Under the pieces are notes generated by a model that was not told the origin of the DNA, made no database searches, and saw only the letters and a list, made by a program, of their open reading frames with translations. Shown in pieces: positions 25,875-33,920 of a DNA stretch of 35,334 nucleotides. The position numbers and the translations under genes are program-made. Position 1 is the stretch's first letter, and each line of letters begins with the position of its first letter. The stretch comes from Arcobacter cryaerophilus gv. crypticus (lineage in GTDB: Bacteria > Campylobacterota > Campylobacteria > Campylobacterales > Arcobacteraceae), in NCBI RefSeq assembly GCF_002993025.1, contig NZ_NXGI01000008.1, forward strand, positions 1 to 35,334, in the 5' to 3' direction.

Positions 25875-26086
25875 ATCAAACCTTTTTCATACAGTTTTCT
25901 ATATTCATACAATCTATCTTTTAAATCTTTTATGGCTTTTGTCGGTAAATATTGTAACAAATTTAATATTTCTCTTACCTCTTTTGATTGTTTTAAATTA
26001 TTATATGTAGCATACTCAATATCAAACTCAAAAAACTCTTGCTCTTTTACTTCTAAAACTTCTGCAAAAGATTGTAAAGGCAGATA
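25871..26086 (-). pseudogene. Decayed coding remnant (about 70 residues, no start codon)
   Basis: On the minus strand a frame is open from 26086 to TAA at 25873-25871, with codon usage like a real gene. The peptide contains SFAEVLEVKEQEFFEFD and ends KDLKDRLYEYRKLYEKGLI. An in-frame stop lies just upstream (26089-26087), and there is no ATG or GTG in the frame, so this looks like the C-terminal stump of a lost gene. It is helical and charged, with no recognised family. It lies in an accessory-looking gap beside an AAA/DUF4143 ATPase. The rest of the 383-base gap (26090-26190) is AT-rich and holds nothing I recognise. Confidence 0.55.
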
Positions 26087-26175
26087 TTAAAAACTAGCTT
26101 GGGACTAAAGACTAAATCCAATAAAAAATAAATATATTTTCAAAAAATACAAAACTAGAAATAGATTTAGGTATA

Positions 26176-26206
26176 TATTCCAATTTTTTGATATAATTTC
26201 GGAATA
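26176..26206 (+). promoter_or_regulatory. Promoter with inverted repeat before the AAA/DUF4143 ATPase
   Basis: TATAAT at 26192-26197 lies between the arms of a 6-bp inverted repeat TATTCC (26176-26181) / GGAATA (26201-26206). A dimeric repressor could cover the promoter. The repeat is short, so this is tentative. Confidence 0.4.
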
Positions 26207-26229
26207 CATTCTAAATATAAAGGTAAAAT

Positions 26230-27495
26230 ATGGAACATATTCTGCTAGAAGATAATAATCACTGGATAAATAGCAAAGTTTATGATGATTTTATCCCAAG
26301 AAGAGCTTTAAAAAAAGCAAAAGAGTTTTTAAAAGCAAAAGAAGTTTTAGCCTTAATTGGTGCAAGAAGAGTAGGGAAAAGCACTTTGGCAAAACTACTT
26401 ATAAAAGATTTATTAGAGCAAGGTGTAAAAAGTAGTAATATATTTTTTATAAATCTTGAAAAACCAAGTTTTTTACCCTACAAAAACGACTCTAGCTATT
26501 TGGGAAAAATCTATGATGAGTATCTAAAACTTGCAAATCCAAACCTAAATGAAAAGATATATTTTTTTATAGATGAGATACAAATCTTTCAAAATTGGCA
26601 AGTTTTTATAAAATCAAAGTATGAAAATAGTAATATAAAGTTTGTAATCACTGGTTCAAACTCATCACTTCTTACAGAAAATTATGCCACAGTTCTCACA
26701 GGAAGAGTTCTGAAGCTAAATATTAGCACTTTTTCTTTCAAAGAATTTTTGGAATACAAAAAAATAGATATATCTTCAAATATACAAATAACAAAAAATA
26801 GAATAGATATAAAAAGAGCCTTTGATGAATATTTAAAATGGGGTGGATATTTTAGTGTTATTTCAAATGAAAATGAAGAGCTAAAAAAAGAGATATTAAA
26901 AAATATTGCTGAAGATATAATCTTAAAAGATATAGTTCCAAGATATAGCATAAAAAACTCTAGCCAAATAAGAGATTTGTTTTTCTATATTGTTTCAAAC
27001 AGTACAAATATAGTAAACTACTCAAACCTAGCAAATAAGCTAAAAATAGACTCAAAAACAGTAAAAGAGTATTTAGAGTATTTTGAAGATAATTTTTTGA
27101 TAAAAACTATTTCAAACTACAATCACAAATTAAGTGAGCAAATAAAATCTTCAAAAAAAGTGTATGTGAGTGATAATGGTTTTTTAAATTTATCAATTTT
27201 TTCAAAGCAAAATTTTGGAGTATCTTTTGAAAATCTAGTTTTTTTATATCTAAAAGATAAAGATGAAAATCTTACATATTTAAAAGATAAGCAAGAGATA
27301 GATTTTTACTCAAATAAAACTATGTATCAAGTATCTTTTAGCATTGTTGATGAAGCTACAAGAAAAAGAGAACTAATTGCTTTTGAAAGTTTTGATAAGT
27401 TTCAAGTAGATAAAAAGATTTTGATAACCTATGATGAAGATGAGATTTTAAATGATATTAATATTGTAAGTTGTGATAATTTTCTTTTAAACTAA
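26230..27495 (+). CDS. AAA/DUF4143-type ATPase
   Basis: A 421-residue protein. The N-terminal AAA domain has Walker A GARRVGKST (about residues 43-51), Walker B IYFFIDEIQ and sensor ITGSNSSLL. Next come a winged-helix-like middle (NSTNIVNYSNLANKLKIDSKT) and a C-terminal DUF4143 nuclease-like fold (SFENLVFLYLKD and QEIDFYS, similar to the restriction-endonuclease core E...D/E-x). The family is widespread and patchy in bacteria and archaea, and its function is poorly understood; it is often treated as accessory. AAAGG precedes ATG. It stands alone between a remnant gene and a bidirectional terminator, consistent with a gained single-gene cassette (inference). Confidence 0.85.
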   Translation: MEHILLEDNNHWINSKVYDDFIPRRALKKAKEFLKAKEVLALIGARRVGKSTLAKLLIKDLLEQGVKSSNIFFINLEKPSFLPYKNDSSYLGKIYDEYLKLANPNLNEKIYFFIDEIQIFQNWQVFIKSKYENSNIKFVITGSNSSLLTENYATVLTGRVLKLNISTFSFKEFLEYKKIDISSNIQITKNRIDIKRAFDEYLKWGGYFSVISNENEELKKEILKNIAEDIILKDIVPRYSIKNSSQIRDLFFYIVSNSTNIVNYSNLANKLKIDSKTVKEYLEYFEDNFLIKTISNYNHKLSEQIKSSKKVYVSDNGFLNLSIFSKQNFGVSFENLVFLYLKDKDENLTYLKDKQEIDFYSNKTMYQVSFSIVDEATRKRELIAFESFDKFQVDKKILITYDEDEILNDINIVSCDNFLLN

Positions 27496-27501
27496 AGTTT
27501 T

Positions 27502-27523
27502 AAAGGCTATTTAAATAGCCTTT
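27502..27523. terminator. Bidirectional terminator between the ATPase and sppA
   Basis: A perfect 22-base palindrome AAAGGCTATTT / AAATAGCCTTT between convergent genes. It includes the sppA stop codon (27513-27511). Confidence 0.75.
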
Positions 27524-28395
27524 AAAGAGCTTGAAAAACTCATAACAATCTTTGAAATAGCTTGACTCATAAGTTTATCCATAAATTTTTCAAACTTATC
27601 TTCTTTTTTCCAAATAGGTTTTTCAACTTTTGATAACTCAATTAAGCTATGTTTTGCAAAGCTCAAAGTTGCAACTTCGTCTACAAGCCCAACATCTTTT
27701 GCTTGATATGCTGTAAATATTTTTGCATCCGCAAAACTTGTATGTTTTTTAATATCTAATTTTCTAGCGTCTGCAACATCGCTTATAAACATATTATATG
27801 TACTATTTATAACACCTTGAAGCTCTTGTTCTTCATCATTTGTCCATTTTCTTGTAAATGTTCCTGATTCTTTATATTTTCCAGCTTTTATAGTTTGAGA
27901 ACTAATTCCAATATTTTCTAATAGTTTACTAGCTTCAAAACCTTGCATAATAACACCAATAGAGCCAACAATACTTCCAGGATTTGCAATAATTTTATCT
28001 GCCCAAATTGAAGCATAGTAACTTCCACTTGCAATTGTTCCACTTGCATATGCAACAACTGGTTTTTTCATACTCAACTCTTTTATTGCATAAGCTATCT
28101 CAACAGAAGGAGCAACAGCACCTCCTGGACTATCTATTACAAATAAAACACCTTTTATATTAGAATCATTTGAAGCTCTTTCTATATCTTCTAGTACTTT
28201 TGAAGGATCAATTATCTGTCCTATTAAATCAATCTTTTGTAGGTTTGCATTATATTTTGCAATTGTTTCATCTTCAGCTGTACTAAAAAATATAAAATAT
28301 ACAATAGTTAAAAAAACTATTGTTTTAAAATATTTTGTAATAAAATCTAAAAACCAAACAACTGGTAAAAATAGTTTTTTTAAAAAATCAAACAA
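27511..28395 (-). CDS. sppA: Signal peptide peptidase SppA (short form)
   Basis: A 294-residue membrane-anchored serine/lysine protease that degrades cleaved signal peptides. There is one N-terminal helix (about residues 20-40), then the S49 fold with SPGGAV, the serine in GTIASGSYYASIWADKI, NPGSIVGSIGVIMQ and the lysine-bearing IKAGKYKESGTFTRKWT. It is the single-domain bacterial form, about half the length of E. coli SppA. It uses a TTG start (28395) with an AGGAGG ribosome site buried in the last codons of the upstream deaminase gene, overlapping by 8 bases. Last gene of the aroQ-deaminase-sppA operon. Confidence 0.9.
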   Translation of the reverse strand: MFDFLKKLFLPVVWFLDFITKYFKTIVFLTIVYFIFFSTAEDETIAKYNANLQKIDLIGQIIDPSKVLEDIERASNDSNIKGVLFVIDSPGGAVAPSVEIAYAIKELSMKKPVVAYASGTIASGSYYASIWADKIIANPGSIVGSIGVIMQGFEASKLLENIGISSQTIKAGKYKESGTFTRKWTNDEEQELQGVINSTYNMFISDVADARKLDIKKHTSFADAKIFTAYQAKDVGLVDEVATLSFAKHSLIELSKVEKPIWKKEDKFEKFMDKLMSQAISKIVMSFSSSLKAI

Positions 28396-29611
28396 ACTCT
28401 CCTCCTATCACAATTTTATCTACATATTTTGTATGCAAAATGATCTGCATATAAATATCTTCAACTTCCTCAATCTTGTCTGGTAAACAAAAACCTATAA
28501 TATCAGCATCAAAATCTTTTATTAAACTACCCTTGTTAACTCCTAGAGCTTTTGCTCCATTTACAGTTGCAGCATTTAACAAAGTTTTTGAAAATTTTAT
28601 TATATTTTTTTCATAGTGAGCATAAAGTGCAACTCTCAACTCATCAAACATACTTAAAGAATTGTTTGAACTTAAGCCATCTGTTCCTATACTAAAAGGA
28701 GTATTATTTAAACTTTCAAGATTTAATCTACTATTATTTAAAAATCTATTTGAACTAACACAATGATTTATAGTTGCTTTTAACTCTTTTATCTTATTAA
28801 AATCTTCACTACTTGCTTCTACACAATGGGTAAAAGATAGATTTTTTACACCCTTAAAAAGGTTTAAAAATTCTAAAGGTTTTGTTGTTGCTTTTTCTTG
28901 ATTTAAAAATTTTTTAAAAAAATCCAAAAAATTTCCCTCATCTTTATTTAGCCAATCTTTTTCCTCTTTTGATTCTAAAAAATGAGAAGTAACTGGTAGC
29001 TTCTCCTCTTTGGCAATATTCAAAACTTCACGAACTAAAAATGGATGAACAGAGTATGGCGAATGTATAGCAATACCTGCTTTAAATCTTTTACTATTAT
29101 GTTTTTGAGCATCTTTTAATCTTGCTTTAAAATCAGTAAATAAAGTATCAATCATATCTGCTTTTGAACCAATTACTTCACAAAAAAAGATTGTATTAAT
29201 TGGAGATTTTAAACAAGCTTCCAAATCAAAAGAGTAAGATGATATAGCCCCAATAGTTGTAGTTCCTGTTTTTAAAAGTTTTTTTAACTCTTGATTTATC
29301 AAAGATGTTTTAGCTTTTTCAATAAGTTTTTCTCTATGTCTTATAACAGAATTTAACCAAGAATAGAAACTACCATATTTTAAAGTTGTTTTATTTGCAC
29401 TAAATTCAAGATGAATATGTGAGTTTATAAGTCCTGGCATTAAAATAGAATTTTCTCCAAGACTTACAATTTCAATATTTGGATATTTTTTTATAGTAAT
29501 ATCATAACTTGCAAGCTCAATAATTTTTTCATCAAAAACAATACAACCATCCTTTAAAATAGTAAAGTTTTCATCTAATGTAAGGATATAAGAAGCAGTT
29601 AATATTTTCAT
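28388..29611 (-). CDS. mqnF: 6-aminodeoxyfutalosine deaminase (menaquinone pathway amidohydrolase)
   Basis: A 407-residue amidohydrolase-superfamily enzyme. Metal-site motifs are INSHIHLEFS, AIHSPYSVHPF, THFLESKEE and GTDGLSSNNSLSM. The stretch TLKYGSFYSWLNSVIRHRE and the general layout resemble the Helicobacter pylori HP0267 type, which deaminates 6-amino-6-deoxyfutalosine in the futalosine route to menaquinone used by Campylobacterota. A generic chlorohydrolase/TRZ annotation is the alternative. The gene begins 6 bases after the aroQ stop and overlaps sppA by 8 bases. The link to menaquinone fits the quinone-dependent Mqo elsewhere in the window. Confidence 0.8.
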   Translation of the reverse strand: MKILTASYILTLDENFTILKDGCIVFDEKIIELASYDITIKKYPNIEIVSLGENSILMPGLINSHIHLEFSANKTTLKYGSFYSWLNSVIRHREKLIEKAKTSLINQELKKLLKTGTTTIGAISSYSFDLEACLKSPINTIFFCEVIGSKADMIDTLFTDFKARLKDAQKHNSKRFKAGIAIHSPYSVHPFLVREVLNIAKEEKLPVTSHFLESKEEKDWLNKDEGNFLDFFKKFLNQEKATTKPLEFLNLFKGVKNLSFTHCVEASSEDFNKIKELKATINHCVSSNRFLNNSRLNLESLNNTPFSIGTDGLSSNNSLSMFDELRVALYAHYEKNIIKFSKTLLNAATVNGAKALGVNKGSLIKDFDADIIGFCLPDKIEEVEDIYMQIILHTKYVDKIVIGGEFV

Positions 29612-29617
29612 AAAAGC

Positions 29618-30115
29618 TTATTTATTCTCTTCTTGTGTTTGTGCTTGTATTTGAGCATTTCTTGCCTCATTTAAAGCTTTTAATTCATTTAACATTTGAA
29701 TTAAAGAGATAAGCCCCAAATGATAACCAAACCCACCAAATCCAGTTATTACTCCTGTACTAGAACCTGCTGTAATAGATTTTTGTCTGAACTCTTCTCT
29801 TTTATAAATATTTGAAATATGAACCTCAACAACAGGCATATTAACAGCTGCTAAAGCATCTCTAATTGCTATTGAAGTGTGCGAATATGCAGCTGGATTT
29901 ATCATAATTCCATCAACTGTCCCTAAGCACTCCTGAACTCTATCAACTATTTCTCCTTCAAAATTTGATTGAAAAAACTCAATTTCAACTCCATTTTGAT
30001 CAGCTGCATTTTGAAGTTGAGCATGAATTTGCTCTAAAGTTACTCCTCCGTAAATATGTTGCTCTCTAACTCCTAACATATTTAAGTTTGGTCCTTGTAT
30101 TACTGCTATTTTCAT
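29618..30115 (-). CDS. aroQ: 3-dehydroquinate dehydratase, type II
   Basis: A 165-residue shikimate-pathway enzyme. Motifs are [18 protein letters not shown] with the catalytic tyrosine, [34 protein letters not shown] and [18 protein letters not shown] with the catalytic histidine. I place the start at ATG 30115, preceded by AAAGGA; an upstream in-frame ATG at 30187 would add 24 hydrophobic residues foreign to the family and overlap the promoter. The C-terminal QAQTQEENK tail is dispensable. First gene of the minus-strand operon. Confidence 0.95.
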   Translation of the reverse strand: MKIAVIQGPNLNMLGVREQHIYGGVTLEQIHAQLQNAADQNGVEIEFFQSNFEGEIVDRVQECLGTVDGIMINPAAYSHTSIAIRDALAAVNMPVVEVHISNIYKREEFRQKSITAGSSTGVITGFGGFGYHLGLISLIQMLNELKALNEARNAQIQAQTQEENK

Positions 30116-30145
30116 TATTATATTCCTTTTATAAAATTTAGGTAA

Positions 30146-30155
30146 GATTATAATC
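30146..30155. promoter_or_regulatory. Shared symmetrical -10 for divergent aroQ and M24 peptidase genes
   Basis: GATTATAATC is its own reverse complement and offers TATAAT on both strands (30149-30154 plus, 30152-30147 minus). It lies in the 77-base gap between the divergent genes, at 38 bases from the GTG and 32 bases from the aroQ ATG. Confidence 0.6.
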
Positions 30156-30192
30156 AAATTTTTGTTAAAAAACCCAAAAAAAGGCAATCTTA

Positions 30193-31218
30193 GTGGATAA
30201 CTTTATTTTAAAAAATGAGAATGCAATATATTATGAATGTAACTTTTCTTGTGATAATGTAATTTTTTTAAGTTTAGGAAGTGAGAAATTTTTTATTACA
30301 GATGCTAGATATACAATTGAAGCAAAAGAGTATGCAAAAAATTGTGAAGTTATTGAAAGTGCTAATCTAATTGAGAGTGCTAAAGAGATTTTGAAAAAAA
30401 ATCTTATCAAATCTATAACTTTTGATCCAAATGATTTTACTTTTTTAGAATATAAAAATTTAGTAAAAAATTTAGATATAGAGTTTGTTGAAGAGATAAA
30501 TTTTTCAAAAACAAAAAGATTAATAAAGAGTGATTATGAGATAAAACTTCTTAAAAAAGCATCATCTTTAGGAAAAGATGGTTTTAAAGAGTTTGCAAAA
30601 TATATTAAAAATAGTGGATTTAAAAAGAGTGAAAAAGAGCTATATTTTAATGCTTACAAATTTATGAGTCAAAAAGGAGAGCTTGAAACCTCTTTTAATC
30701 CAATTGTTGCAATAAATGAAAATGCAGCAAAACCTCACGCACTTCCTACAAACAAAAGATTAAAAAAAGATGATTTAATTTTAGTTGATGCAGGAGTTAA
30801 ATATAAAAGATATTGTTCTGATAGAACTTGTACTAGTGTTGCAAATTTTGATAACTTTAATTTTGAAAGAAAGCAAACTTTTAAAAATAAAAAACATCAA
30901 AAAATTTATGACATTGTATTAAAAGCTCAAGAAAAATGTATAAAAGAGGCAAGAGCTGGAATGAAAGCTTGTGATGTTGATAAGATTGCTAGAGATTTTA
31001 TCTCTCAAGCTGGTTATGGAAAATATTTTGTGCATAGCACTGGTCATGGTGTTGGACTTGATATTCATGAATTTCCAAATATAAATAGCAAAAATGAGCT
31101 TATAATTGAAGATAATATGGTATTTACAGTAGAACCTGGAATTTATATTCCAAATGAGTTTGGTGTAAGAATTGAAGATACAGTTTATATAAAAAATGGC
31201 AAAGCTGAAATTTTATAA
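30193..31218 (+). CDS. M24 family aminopeptidase (Xaa-Pro type)
   Basis: A 341-residue pita-bread metallopeptidase with a creatinase-like N-domain (1-115) and the catalytic domain (120-341). Metal ligands are visible: [15 protein letters not shown] (two D), the histidine in [15 protein letters not shown], the E in VEPGIYIP and the E in RIEDTVYI. It removes an N-terminal residue next to proline (PepP/PepQ type); the exact specificity cannot be read. It starts with GTG behind AAGG. It heads the operon that continues to folK and both mnmA genes with short gaps. Confidence 0.88.
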   Translation: MDNFILKNENAIYYECNFSCDNVIFLSLGSEKFFITDARYTIEAKEYAKNCEVIESANLIESAKEILKKNLIKSITFDPNDFTFLEYKNLVKNLDIEFVEEINFSKTKRLIKSDYEIKLLKKASSLGKDGFKEFAKYIKNSGFKKSEKELYFNAYKFMSQKGELETSFNPIVAINENAAKPHALPTNKRLKKDDLILVDAGVKYKRYCSDRTCTSVANFDNFNFERKQTFKNKKHQKIYDIVLKAQEKCIKEARAGMKACDVDKIARDFISQAGYGKYFVHSTGHGVGLDIHEFPNINSKNELIIEDNMVFTVEPGIYIPNEFGVRIEDTVYIKNGKAEIL

Positions 31219-31236
31219 ATAGAAAAAGAGAGAAAT

Positions 31237-31713
31237 TTGAAAAAAAAATTATCACCTAATTTAACACTTTTTTATACATCAAATTTTCCAAAAATTTTTA
31301 ATATTAGTTCAAACAAGAAATATAGTGTAACTATTGGAGTTGGCGGGAATATTGGAGATACAAAAAAAATATTTGATAAATTAATCTTATGTTTAAAAAA
31401 AGATTCAAGATTTACTTTACTTAAAACTTCCCCTCTTTTAAAAAATCCTCCCTTTGGTTTTTTAGAACAAAGTGATTTTTTAAATGGTATAATTCGTCTT
31501 CAAACAGATCTTTGTGCATTTGAGTTTTTACAAGCTATGCAAAGATATGAAAAAAAATTTGGAAGAAAGCGATCCTTTCAAGATGCGCCTAGAACCTTAG
31601 ATATAGATATTATATTTTTTGATAAAAAAAAGATAAACTCAAAAAATTTAATTATACCTCACAAAAATTGGGCAAATAGAGAATCTGTGATTATTCCTTT
31701 AAAATACACATAA
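31237..31713 (+). CDS. folK: 2-amino-4-hydroxy-6-hydroxymethyldihydropteridine pyrophosphokinase
   Basis: A 158-residue folate-synthesis enzyme that pyrophosphorylates the pterin for dihydropteroate synthase. It has VGGNIGDTKKIF (family G-S-N-x-G-D with G-G-N here), NPPFGFLEQSDFLNG and the signature RKRSFQDAPRTLDIDIIFF with the catalytic aspartates. There are about 28 extra residues before the usual start. It starts with TTG 31237 after an AGAGAGAAA purine run, 18 bases after the peptidase stop. Confidence 0.9.
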   Translation: MKKKLSPNLTLFYTSNFPKIFNISSNKKYSVTIGVGGNIGDTKKIFDKLILCLKKDSRFTLLKTSPLLKNPPFGFLEQSDFLNGIIRLQTDLCAFEFLQAMQRYEKKFGRKRSFQDAPRTLDIDIIFFDKKKINSKNLIIPHKNWANRESVIIPLKYT

Positions 31714-31735
31714 AAAACTTTTTAAAGGTAAAAAA

Positions 31736-32839
31736 ATGAATAAAAATAAAAGAGTAGTTGTAGGAATGTCAGGTGGAGTTGATTCATCTGTTACAGCCTT
31801 ATTGTTAAAACAACAAGGATATGATGTTGTTGGATTGTTTATGCGAAACTGGGAGTATGGAATAAAAGGTAGCCAGTGTCCTAATCGTATAGAGTTTGAA
31901 GATGCAAAAAAAGTTGGTGCATTAATTGGTATTGAAGTTATTGGAAAGGATTTTGTAAAAGAGTACAAAGATAGAGTTTTTGATGTATTCCTAGAAGGCT
32001 TAAAACAAGGGCTTACACCAAATCCAGATATTTTATGCAATAAAGAGATAAAATTTAATGTATTTTTAAATGAAGCAAAAAAAATGGGTGCAGATATGAT
32101 TGCAACTGGGCATTATGCGAAAATTGCAAAATACAAAGACCATTTTGTACTTGATACTCCAAAAGATAGCTCAAAAGATCAAACTTATTTTTTACATGCA
32201 TTATCAAGTGAACAACTAAGTCATGCTATGTTTCCACTTGGGGATTTAACAAAAAAAGAAGTTAGAGAGATAGCAAGAGAGCATAATCTTCCTGTTAGTG
32301 ATAAAAAAGATAGTACAGGAATTTGTTTTATTGGTAATCAAAAATTTGATGAGTTTATTACTCAACACTTACAAGCAATCCCAGGTGATATTATTGATGA
32401 AAATGGAAAAGTTTTAGGAAAACACAAAGGTCTTGTTTGTTATACATTGGGTCAGAGAAAAGGTATTGGTCTTGGTGGACTTAAAGGCAATGAAAGTGAA
32501 AATAATACTCATAAACCTTGGTTTGTAGCTTCTAAAGATGTAGTAAATAATACCTTAACAATTGTTCAAGACACAAATCATCCATTACTAATGAGTAAAA
32601 CTGTTGAAGCAAAACAGATGCATTGGGTACTAGAAGTTGCACCAAAAGTTGGGGATAAACTAATAGCACAAGTTAGATATAGACAACAAAAACAAGCTTG
32701 TACGGTTGTTGAAGTAAGTGATGAAAAAGTAGTAGTAGAGTTTGATAATCCTCAAAGAGCTGTAACTCTAGGGCAAAGTCTTGTTTTATACTCAGGTGAT
32801 TATTGTCTTGGTGGTGGCTTTATAAGCTTTTACAAATAA
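31736..32839 (+). CDS. mnmA: tRNA 2-thiouridylase MnmA, E. coli-type
   Basis: A 367-residue enzyme that installs sulfur on U34 of tRNA-Lys, -Glu and -Gln. It has the PP-loop GMSGGVDSSVTALLL, TPNPDILCNKEIKF with C101, the KDQTYFLHALS block and C197 in DSTGICFIG, and ends CLGGGFISF. C101 and C197 are the expected catalytic pair. The motif PDxxC and the whole sequence look more like E. coli/Firmicutes MnmA than the form usual in Campylobacterota, which is encoded by the next gene. An acquired second copy is therefore likely (inference). It lies 22 bases after folK. Confidence 0.93.
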   Translation: MNKNKRVVVGMSGGVDSSVTALLLKQQGYDVVGLFMRNWEYGIKGSQCPNRIEFEDAKKVGALIGIEVIGKDFVKEYKDRVFDVFLEGLKQGLTPNPDILCNKEIKFNVFLNEAKKMGADMIATGHYAKIAKYKDHFVLDTPKDSSKDQTYFLHALSSEQLSHAMFPLGDLTKKEVREIAREHNLPVSDKKDSTGICFIGNQKFDEFITQHLQAIPGDIIDENGKVLGKHKGLVCYTLGQRKGIGLGGLKGNESENNTHKPWFVASKDVVNNTLTIVQDTNHPLLMSKTVEAKQMHWVLEVAPKVGDKLIAQVRYRQQKQACTVVEVSDEKVVVEFDNPQRAVTLGQSLVLYSGDYCLGGGFISFYK

Positions 32840-32850
32840 AAAGGTAAAAG

Positions 32851-33888
32851 ATGAGTAAACAAAAAATAATGGTTGGAATGAGTGGAGGAATTGACTCATC
32901 AGTTACAGCTTATATCTTACAAAAAGATGGATATGAAGTTGAAGGAGTTTATCTAAAACTTCATGATAGAACTGATGGTTACCACGAATCAAATTTAAGT
33001 TATATTGATGGGGTTGCAAAATTTTTAGGTATAAAATATCATATTTTAGATTTATCCAAAAAATTTAAAAAAGATGTTTATGACTATTTTGTAAACTCTT
33101 ACATAGATGGAAATACTCCAAATCCATGTGTAAAATGTAATAAAAATATAAAATTTGGTGCAATGCTTGATTTTGCAAAAAAGCAAGGAGCTTCATTTCT
33201 TGCAACTGGTCACTATGTAAAAACTGATGGTAAATTTTTCTATATTGCAGATGATTTATCAAAAGATCAAAGCTATTTTTTATCTCAAGTTCCTAAAGAC
33301 TCTATTGCTTATATGATGTTTCCACTAAGCAACTACAAAAAAGAGGATATTATAAAACTTGGTGCAAATTTAGATGTAACTTATAAAAAGATAACAGAAA
33401 AAAATGAATCACAAGAGATCTGTTTTGTTGAGACAGTTTATACTGATATTATAAAAAAACACGCAAATATAGATATTGAAGGTGATGTTTTAGATCAAAA
33501 TGGAAATATAGTAGGAAAACATAAAGGTTATGCTCACTATACAATTGGAAAAAGAAAAGGATTTACAGTTAAAGGTGCTCAAGAGCCCCATTTTGTTGTA
33601 AAACTAAATCCAAAAGATAACACTATTATTGTTGGTAAAAAACCAGCTTTAGAAGTTAATGAAGTTGTTGGTGAAGAGATTAATATGTATATTGATGATA
33701 AAAAATTCTCATGTGGTGTAAAATTAAGATATAGAAGTAATACAATTTTATGTAATGTTGAAATTATTAATGATAAAGCAATTATAAAATTAAAAGAGCC
33801 AGCTTTTGGAGTTGCTAGTGGACAATTGGCTGTTTTTTATGATGAAAATAGAGTAATAGGAAGTGCTTTTATAAAAAGTGCAAAATAA
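32851..33888 (+). CDS. mnmA: tRNA 2-thiouridylase MnmA, Campylobacterota-type
   Basis: A 345-residue paralogue, 11 bases after the first copy. It has the PP-loop GMSGGIDSSVTAYIL, TPNPCVKCNKNIKFG with C93 and C96, KDQSYFLSQV, and C191 in ESQEICFVE. It resembles Campylobacter jejuni MnmA throughout (KHKGYAHYTIGKRKGF, EPHFVVKLNPKDN). Having three cysteines (CxxC plus one) instead of two is the class suggested to be able to hold an Fe-S cluster. It is probably the native enzyme. A 16-bp bidirectional terminator follows the stop. Confidence 0.92.
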   Translation: MSKQKIMVGMSGGIDSSVTAYILQKDGYEVEGVYLKLHDRTDGYHESNLSYIDGVAKFLGIKYHILDLSKKFKKDVYDYFVNSYIDGNTPNPCVKCNKNIKFGAMLDFAKKQGASFLATGHYVKTDGKFFYIADDLSKDQSYFLSQVPKDSIAYMMFPLSNYKKEDIIKLGANLDVTYKKITEKNESQEICFVETVYTDIIKKHANIDIEGDVLDQNGNIVGKHKGYAHYTIGKRKGFTVKGAQEPHFVVKLNPKDNTIIVGKKPALEVNEVVGEEINMYIDDKKFSCGVKLRYRSNTILCNVEIINDKAIIKLKEPAFGVASGQLAVFYDENRVIGSAFIKSAK

Positions 33889-33917
33889 TTAAAAGTGGAA
33901 ATCCACTTTTAATTATT
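33884..33917. terminator. Bidirectional terminator between mnmA and the porin gene
   Basis: A perfect 16-bp stem, inner part AATTAAAAGTGGA / TCCACTTTTAATT, with a 2-base AA centre. It includes the mnmA stop codon and ends 3 bases before the convergent porin stop. Confidence 0.88.
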
Positions 33918-33920
33918 TAA

